Shown piece after piece: positions 58,947 to 64,000 of a DNA stretch of 64,000 nucleotides. The stretch's first letter is position 1, and each line of letters opens with the position of its first letter. The notes under the pieces are model-generated. The model did not search any database and was not told the origin of the DNA. It saw only the letters and a list, made by a program, of their open reading frames with translations. Origin of the DNA: Opitutus sp. GAS368 (lineage in GTDB: Bacteria > Verrucomicrobiota > Verrucomicrobiia > Opitutales > Opitutaceae); the NCBI GenBank assembly GCA_945906965.1, contig CAMDRP010000002.1, positions 1-64,000 on the forward strand. Reading direction: 5' to 3'. The translations under genes and the position numbers were made by a program.

Positions 58947-59750
58947 TTAGGTTTCGAGATTTTTGAAACGGGGATTTTTTAGGTCGATGCGCGGATGGAA
59001 AAAATCGGCGATGCGGGGGTCGGCGGGCTGGCGCAAGCTGGCTGGCGGGCCGAGGAAAACGAGTTCGCCGCCCATGAGAATGCCGACGCGGTCGGCGATG
59101 CCGAGGGCGAGCTCGCGGTCGTGGGAGACGACGATGGTGGTGACGTGATATTCGTCTTTGAGCGTAGCGATGATTTCACTGATCGTGGCACTCATGACAG
59201 GGTCGAGCTCGCTAGTGGGCTCATCGTAGAGCATGAGCTGCGGCTCCATGACGAGGGCGCGGGCGATGGCGACGCGTTTGCGCATGCCGCCGGAGAGTTC
59301 GGAAGGGAATTTTTGCGCGGAGTTTTCCAGGGAGAGAATCTGGAGCGCGCGCATGACTTTGTCGCGGATGGTCGCTTCGTCGCCGAAGCGATGTTCGCGC
59401 GGGTACAGAGCGAGGTTGTCATAGACGCTGAGCGAGTTGAAGAGCGCGCCGGCTTGGAAGACCAGGGCGATGCGGATGCGTTCGAGGGTGTGTGCGGCGG
59501 CGGCGTCTTGGTCGTTAATGAGCACGCGACCAGCGGTGGCGGCTTCGAGGCCGACGATGTGTTTGAGGAGCACGCTTTTGCCGGAGCCGCTAGGGCCCAT
59601 GAGCACAAAAATCTCACCGGGTTCGACCGCAAAGGAGACGTTTTTCAACGCCTGGAATGGGCCGAAATTTTTCGTGAGGCCATCGATGGTGACGCCGACG
59701 GCTGGGCTCTCGACGGCGGTGATGGGATTGCGGTGGATCGGAGGATTCAT
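58947..59750 (-). CDS. mlaF: ABC transporter ATP-binding protein, MlaF-type
   Basis: 'LMGPSGSGKSVLLKHIVGLE', 'ELSGGMRKRVAIARALVMEPQLMLYDEPTSELDPVMS'; start reassigned to 59750. Confidence 0.92.
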   Translation of the reverse strand: MNPPIHRNPITAVESPAVGVTIDGLTKNFGPFQALKNVSFAVEPGEIFVLMGPSGSGKSVLLKHIVGLEAATAGRVLINDQDAAAAHTLERIRIALVFQAGALFNSLSVYDNLALYPREHRFGDEATIRDKVMRALQILSLENSAQKFPSELSGGMRKRVAIARALVMEPQLMLYDEPTSELDPVMSATISEIIATLKDEYHVTTIVVSHDRELALGIADRVGILMGGELVFLGPPASLRQPADPRIADFFHPRIDLKNPRFKNLET

Positions 59751-59758
59751 GGCGGGCG

Positions 59759-60511
59759 TCACATGAGGGCTTTCGTGACGAAGTAATCGAGCACGAGGAT
59801 GGAGATGAGGGAGACGACGACGGCTTTGGTGACCGAGGCGCCGATCTCGCGCGGGCCACCGCGAGTGTTGAGGCCGATGCTGCAGCAGATGAGTACGACG
59901 ACGAAGCCGAAGATCTCGGCTTTTATGAGGCCGGTGCCTACGTCTTGGAATTTCATGTAGCGACGCAGCGCAGAGAAATAGGCTTCGGGCTCGATGGCGA
60001 TGGATTCGACGTATTTGCAAACGACGGCGCCGCCAAACCAGCCGATGAGATTACCGATGATCGCGAGTACGGGCATCATGACCAGCACCGCGGCGAGACG
60101 CGGCAGCACGAGGATACGTGCCGGCGGGATGTTCATCGTCACGAGGGCGTCGACTTCTTGATAAACCTTCATCGACGCGAGCTCGGCGGTGATCGCGGAA
60201 CCGACACGGCCGGCGACGAGGATGGCGACGATCACTGGGCCCAGTTCACGAGCGAAAGAGAGTCCGACAAGCGAGCCGATGAACTGTTTCGCGCCGAAAT
60301 TTTCCATTGAGTAGCCAGACTGGAGCGCGAGCACGCTACCCATAAAAAAGCACAAAATGGCCACGATCGGGAGCGTCGTGTAGCCGATTAGGTAGCACTG
60401 ATCGATGAAGCGAGCGCGTTGGCGGGGGAGGGTGCCGATGAAGCGGGCTGATTGGAGGAGCAGTTGCACGGCGCTGCCGAAGCCTTGGAGGAAGTGGGTG
60501 AGTTGTTTCAT
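59759..60511 (-). CDS. mlaE: ABC transporter permease, MlaE-type
   Basis: 'FIDQCYLIGYTTLPIVAILCFFMGSVLALQSGYSMENFGAKQFIGSLVGLSFARELGPVIVAILVAGRVGSAITAELASMKVYQEVDAL'. Confidence 0.94.
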   Translation of the reverse strand: MKQLTHFLQGFGSAVQLLLQSARFIGTLPRQRARFIDQCYLIGYTTLPIVAILCFFMGSVLALQSGYSMENFGAKQFIGSLVGLSFARELGPVIVAILVAGRVGSAITAELASMKVYQEVDALVTMNIPPARILVLPRLAAVLVMMPVLAIIGNLIGWFGGAVVCKYVESIAIEPEAYFSALRRYMKFQDVGTGLIKAEIFGFVVVLICCSIGLNTRGGPREIGASVTKAVVVSLISILVLDYFVTKALM

Positions 60512-60512
60512 A

Positions 60513-62015
60513 TCAGCGGGCCGCGGCCGGGTTGTGCTCGGTCGAGGGAGGGGAAAAATCTAACCAGAAAAATCGCCAATCGCGAGTACCAGGGGCGCGT
60601 GACAGGCCGATGAGGCCGTTGCCCAGAGCGATGCGTAGTTGGCGGGAGTCGGTTTGTACGCTCAAGAGCGGGCCGAGGTGAAACGCGCTTCGGCTGCGGG
60701 CCTCCTCGCGGGTCCAAGTGATGGCGTCCCAAAAAAGCGAGGCGCGGACCTCGCCCGGGGCGCGTTGGTCGTAGCGATAGAGGGCGAACAGCGGGGTCCA
60801 GCTTTGGCGAACCGTTTCGTTATTCGGGAAGAGGGCTTCAAGAGGACTGGGAAATTGGTACTGGCGGCGGCCGGCGCCGTTGTCCCACGCGCTTAGAAGC
60901 GGCCAGACGTGGACTTTCTCGGCGGGTGCGGCGGCTGAGTTGCGCAGGCTGCGTTGCTCGAGCGAAGAGTAGAGAAAAAACAGGAGTTGAGTCTGAATCT
61001 GGGCGAGGTCGTCGGCTTGCCATTTAGTTTGGCGCCAGAGCGGCCAGGCGATCCAGGTCTTCTCGGTGCCTTTGATCTTGGAATGGGTGTAAAACGGGCC
61101 CCAGCGGTTGACGCGACGATCGTCGCCGTGGCCTTGCACAAGAAACGGCCAGAGGTAGCGCGTCTCGTGATAGTGGTAGGGAGTGTTGCGGTCGGTGTAG
61201 CCGAAGAAAGGCCAGAGGAAATTTTCGTTGATGAGACCGGGGCCTTGTTCGCGGGCGTAAAAGGGCAGCATGCCGATGTGGCGGGTGGGCGCGGTGCCGG
61301 CGGGGGCATCGGCGGCGGGGGCTTGCGTGTGCTTCCAGATGAGCGGCCAAAGGGCGTAGCGACGTTGGAATTCACCGGGGCGGTCGCGCCAGCCGAAAAG
61401 CGGCCAAAAGGCGAAGCCTTGCTCCGCGCCGCTCGTGAAACGTAAGAACGGCCACGGCGCCAAGACCGTGTGAGCATCGTGTTTATCAACTTCGGTGTAG
61501 AGTGGAAATAGCGTCCACCCGATGCGATCGTAGCCAAAAAAATTCTTGATCGAGCCGGCGACGGGCATCAGCCCGCGGTAAGACGTCGCTGGGTCGCCCG
61601 TCTGTCGGGAAAAATAAAACGGCCACACGGCAAATTTTTCGACGCGGGCGGCTTGGAGTTTCGGCGAGGCACCGGGTTGGAGGCCGGAGCGGTTGATCAG
61701 ATTGAAGATCGACCAACTGTAGGCCTCGTCATCGCCGCGATAAAAATAAAGTGGATAAAGCACCGAGGCGCTCGTGATGCGGCCGGCAGCGTGAGTGCGC
61801 TCTAGGTATAACGGACGAAAGCCAGCCATCTGACCACCCTCAGGCAGGGCTTTTTGGAAAAAAAGCGGACCGAACGCGGCGGTCGAGGTGATGCTTCCAG
61901 AGGCGTCGACTTGCTGCGCGATCAATGGCCACGCGTTGCGCTCCTCGGCCTGAATGGGCACGAACCCGCCTGCGGCGAAGCCAAGTCCGGCGAGGACGAT
62001 ACAATGGCGCTTCAT
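60513..62015 (-). CDS. Hypothetical secreted protein with many W-P-[LF]-aromatic repeats, first gene of the mla-type operon
   Basis: Signal peptide MKRHCIVLAGLGFAAGGFVPIQA; repeats such as AVWPFYF, PWPFLRF, FWPLFGW, LWPLIWK, LWPFFGY, LWPFLVQ, AWPLWRQ, VWPLLSA; stop 2 nt from the mlaE start. Confidence 0.8.
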   Translation of the reverse strand: MKRHCIVLAGLGFAAGGFVPIQAEERNAWPLIAQQVDASGSITSTAAFGPLFFQKALPEGGQMAGFRPLYLERTHAAGRITSASVLYPLYFYRGDDEAYSWSIFNLINRSGLQPGASPKLQAARVEKFAVWPFYFSRQTGDPATSYRGLMPVAGSIKNFFGYDRIGWTLFPLYTEVDKHDAHTVLAPWPFLRFTSGAEQGFAFWPLFGWRDRPGEFQRRYALWPLIWKHTQAPAADAPAGTAPTRHIGMLPFYAREQGPGLINENFLWPFFGYTDRNTPYHYHETRYLWPFLVQGHGDDRRVNRWGPFYTHSKIKGTEKTWIAWPLWRQTKWQADDLAQIQTQLLFFLYSSLEQRSLRNSAAAPAEKVHVWPLLSAWDNGAGRRQYQFPSPLEALFPNNETVRQSWTPLFALYRYDQRAPGEVRASLFWDAITWTREEARSRSAFHLGPLLSVQTDSRQLRIALGNGLIGLSRAPGTRDWRFFWLDFSPPSTEHNPAAAR

Positions 62016-62377
62016 AGTTTTTTGTTTACGCAATGCCCGCCAACGAGATCAGCGATAAGTCGGAATCGCTGCCAAGCTGGATGGTTAGGCTCCTAACTAG
62101 ATGAATGATATTGATGGGACGGCAAACGTTATGTGTGGATTTTTCTGCTTTGATGAACCGCAACGGAGTTATTGGTTCCGAGTGGGTTCTAAATTGGGTA
62201 AACTATTTTAAAAGGACTATTAGATTAATATTTGCATTAATCGTTATTGCTGTAGTGCTGCAACAAAATCATGTAGCGGGTGGACTTTGGTAATTGAGGC
62301 GGGTCGTAATGGATTACTGAAGCAGCGGTAGGGTGTTTCGCGTTTGCCATGAAGAGTGGGGTGTTTTGTCTGCGCGG

Positions 62378-62947
62378 ATGCGTATTTCCGGTGGTGTCGC
62401 CCGCGGGATTCCCCTCGTCGTGCCGAAGGGCGATGCGGTGCGTCCGGCGACCGACGGAATGCGGCAGGCGGTGTTTTCGAGTCTTGGCGCGCGTGTGCCG
62501 GGGGCACATTTTTTAGATTTGTTCGCGGGCAGCGGCTCGTACGGGCTCGAGGCCTTGAGCCGGGGTGCGGCGGGCGGGATTTTTGTGGAGAAGAACGTGA
62601 AGGCGGCGGCGTGTGTGCGGCAAAATATCGCGGTGGTGTGCAAGTGTATCGGGCGCGATCCGTCCGATCATCTCACGTTACTCGAGGCGGATGCGCTCAC
62701 GGTTCCGCTCGGCGACGAGGTGACGCCGGATCTGGTGTTTATTGATCCACCCTACGAAATCATCCCGGACGTGGCGGCGAAATTATTCGAGCGGCTTACC
62801 GAGGTGCTGGCGGCAAAGCCGGAGGCGTTGGTGGTTTTTGAGGCGCCGGGTGAGATTGAGTTGGCGCCGCCGGGTTGGACGATGCGGAAGCGTTTGGGCA
62901 AGGGTCGCGGGCAGCCGACGGTGATGTTTTTTCGGCGCGAGGGCTGA
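62378..62947 (+). CDS. rsmD: 16S rRNA (guanine(966)-N(2))-methyltransferase RsmD
   Basis: 'MRISGGVARGIPLVVPKGDAVRPATDGMRQAVFSSLGARVPGAHFLDLFAGSGSYGLEALSRGA', 'DLVFIDPPYE'; start reassigned to 62378. Confidence 0.92.
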   Translation: MRISGGVARGIPLVVPKGDAVRPATDGMRQAVFSSLGARVPGAHFLDLFAGSGSYGLEALSRGAAGGIFVEKNVKAAACVRQNIAVVCKCIGRDPSDHLTLLEADALTVPLGDEVTPDLVFIDPPYEIIPDVAAKLFERLTEVLAAKPEALVVFEAPGEIELAPPGWTMRKRLGKGRGQPTVMFFRREG

Positions 62948-63000
62948 GGCGGGCGGGCGAATCCTTGATTGGGCGCGCGGATTAAGAATAGTTTCAGGGA

Positions 63001-64000
63001 ATGAAATTTATCCTGTGGCGGCTGGCCTTGATTCTGGTTTGTGCGACGACGAGTGGAACGGCGGTGCCGCAGACGTGGACGGCAGATCGGGTCGCAGGGG
63101 TGAAAGATTTGGAGGATATGTGGACGGTGGTCGGTGATCCAAGCCGCACGATGGGCGTCCGCGGGCTGTTTCGTTTTGCGGTCGAAGCGACGGGACTTGG
63201 TTGGCATCCGGAGCGCGTGGAGGTGGCGTTGGCGCGGGCGCGCGCGATGCAAGATCTGGATCCGGCGAGTAAGACGCGCGGAAACTTCAAGTGGAACAGC
63301 GGGCAAAACGGCGTCGTGGATCTCAACGCCGTGGAATTTGCATCGCAGCTCATGGGCTACCTGCGGCGCGTGCAATCGGCGCAGTTGTCCGCCAAGGCGC
63401 GCGCGCAACTGGATGAAATGATGACCGACGCGATTGATGGATTGCGCAGTCACGTCGTAAAAATTGATTACACGAATATTTTTGTGATGAAAGCGTGGGG
63501 TTTGATCGCGATCGGCGAGACGCTGGGGCGCGCGGACGTGGCGGAGGACGGTTACCGGCGTTTCGACGCGTGGATGGAGTTCACGACGCGCCACGGCATC
63601 GGCGAATACGGCGCGGTGGTTTACTATGGAATCGATTTGGATTCTTTGGCTTTGCTCGCGCGCTTCGCGGGGCGAGCCGATGCGCGCGCCAAGGCAGAAA
63701 AAGCGATCCAGCACGTGTGGACCGATCTCGCGGCCAATTGGTGGGCGCCGGGCGATCGGATGGGCGGGACGAATGCGCGGACTTACGATTATATTTACGG
63801 ACACGGTTACACTGAGGCGCACACGTGGACGGCGGGTTGGTTGCGGGAACGACCGGAGCTGGAAGGCGCTGGCTGGGTGACGGGTGTGCGTTACAATCTC
63901 TCCACGTTCCGCGATGCCGTGATGTGGCGGCCCTCGACCGAGTGGACGGAGCCGATCCGCGCGCAGGTGCCGCGCACGGTGGTGCAGAGTTGGGGCGAAC
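63001..64000 (+). CDS. Hypothetical secreted protein, truncated by the window edge
   Basis: Open from ATG 63001 to the end with no stop (my translation begins MKFILWRLALILVCATTSGTAVPQTWTADRVAGVKDLEDMWTVVGDPSRTMG); absent from the ORF track because it has no stop in the window. Confidence 0.7.
   Translation, partial: MKFILWRLALILVCATTSGTAVPQTWTADRVAGVKDLEDMWTVVGDPSRTMGVRGLFRFAVEATGLGWHPERVEVALARARAMQDLDPASKTRGNFKWNSGQNGVVDLNAVEFASQLMGYLRRVQSAQLSAKARAQLDEMMTDAIDGLRSHVVKIDYTNIFVMKAWGLIAIGETLGRADVAEDGYRRFDAWMEFTTRHGIGEYGAVVYYGIDLDSLALLARFAGRADARAKAEKAIQHVWTDLAANWWAPGDRMGGTNARTYDYIYGHGYTEAHTWTAGWLRERPELEGAGWVTGVRYNLSTFRDAVMWRPSTEWTEPIRAQVPRTVVQSWGE

Noticed and set aside
59751-60020. N-terminal extension of the MlaF ORF into mlaE
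   Set aside because: Arg/His-rich out-of-frame reading of mlaE; real start is MNPPIHRNP at 59750
1-64000. CRISPR array, tRNA/rRNA, prophage or transposon
   Set aside because: No repeat-spacer pattern, cloverleaf, integrase/transposase or phage structural gene was recognised

Overview
GC-rich, gene-dense bacterial chromosome segment. The style (TonB-dependent receptors with N-terminal LxxFxV-TGS motifs, many sulfatases, DUF3299 and PhyH proteins) suggests an Opitutaceae-like Verrucomicrobiota; this is inference. I support about 54 protein genes. They include: an orphan LuxR-type response regulator and Hpt protein; an ABC exporter; a Gfo/Idh - ferritin-like - PhyH / AraC block; a probable polysaccharide-utilisation locus (two-barrel GH88/GH105-like protein, TonB receptor, sulfatase); an esterase + TonB receptor pair; pckG; a sigma-factor operon; a sulfatase-rich region with an esterase-sulfatase fusion and a truncated sulfatase remnant; purEK; a MobA-like/XdhC pair; an S9 peptidase and a third TonB receptor; MOSC, cca and DUF423 genes; rplM-rpsI; a porin; argC/argJ/argB/argF/argG; an Mla-type (MCE) ABC operon headed by a protein with many W-P-[LF]-aromatic repeats; rsmD; and a gene running off the right edge. 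No rRNA, tRNA, CRISPR array, transposase or phage module was recognised. The main leads are the WP-repeat protein on the Mla operon, the two-barrel glycosidase, the esterase-sulfatase fusion, the sulfatase remnant, a start codon inside the pckG terminator hairpin, and a perfect 18-bp palindrome upstream of the response regulator. All family calls are by eye from translated sequence; no searches were run.
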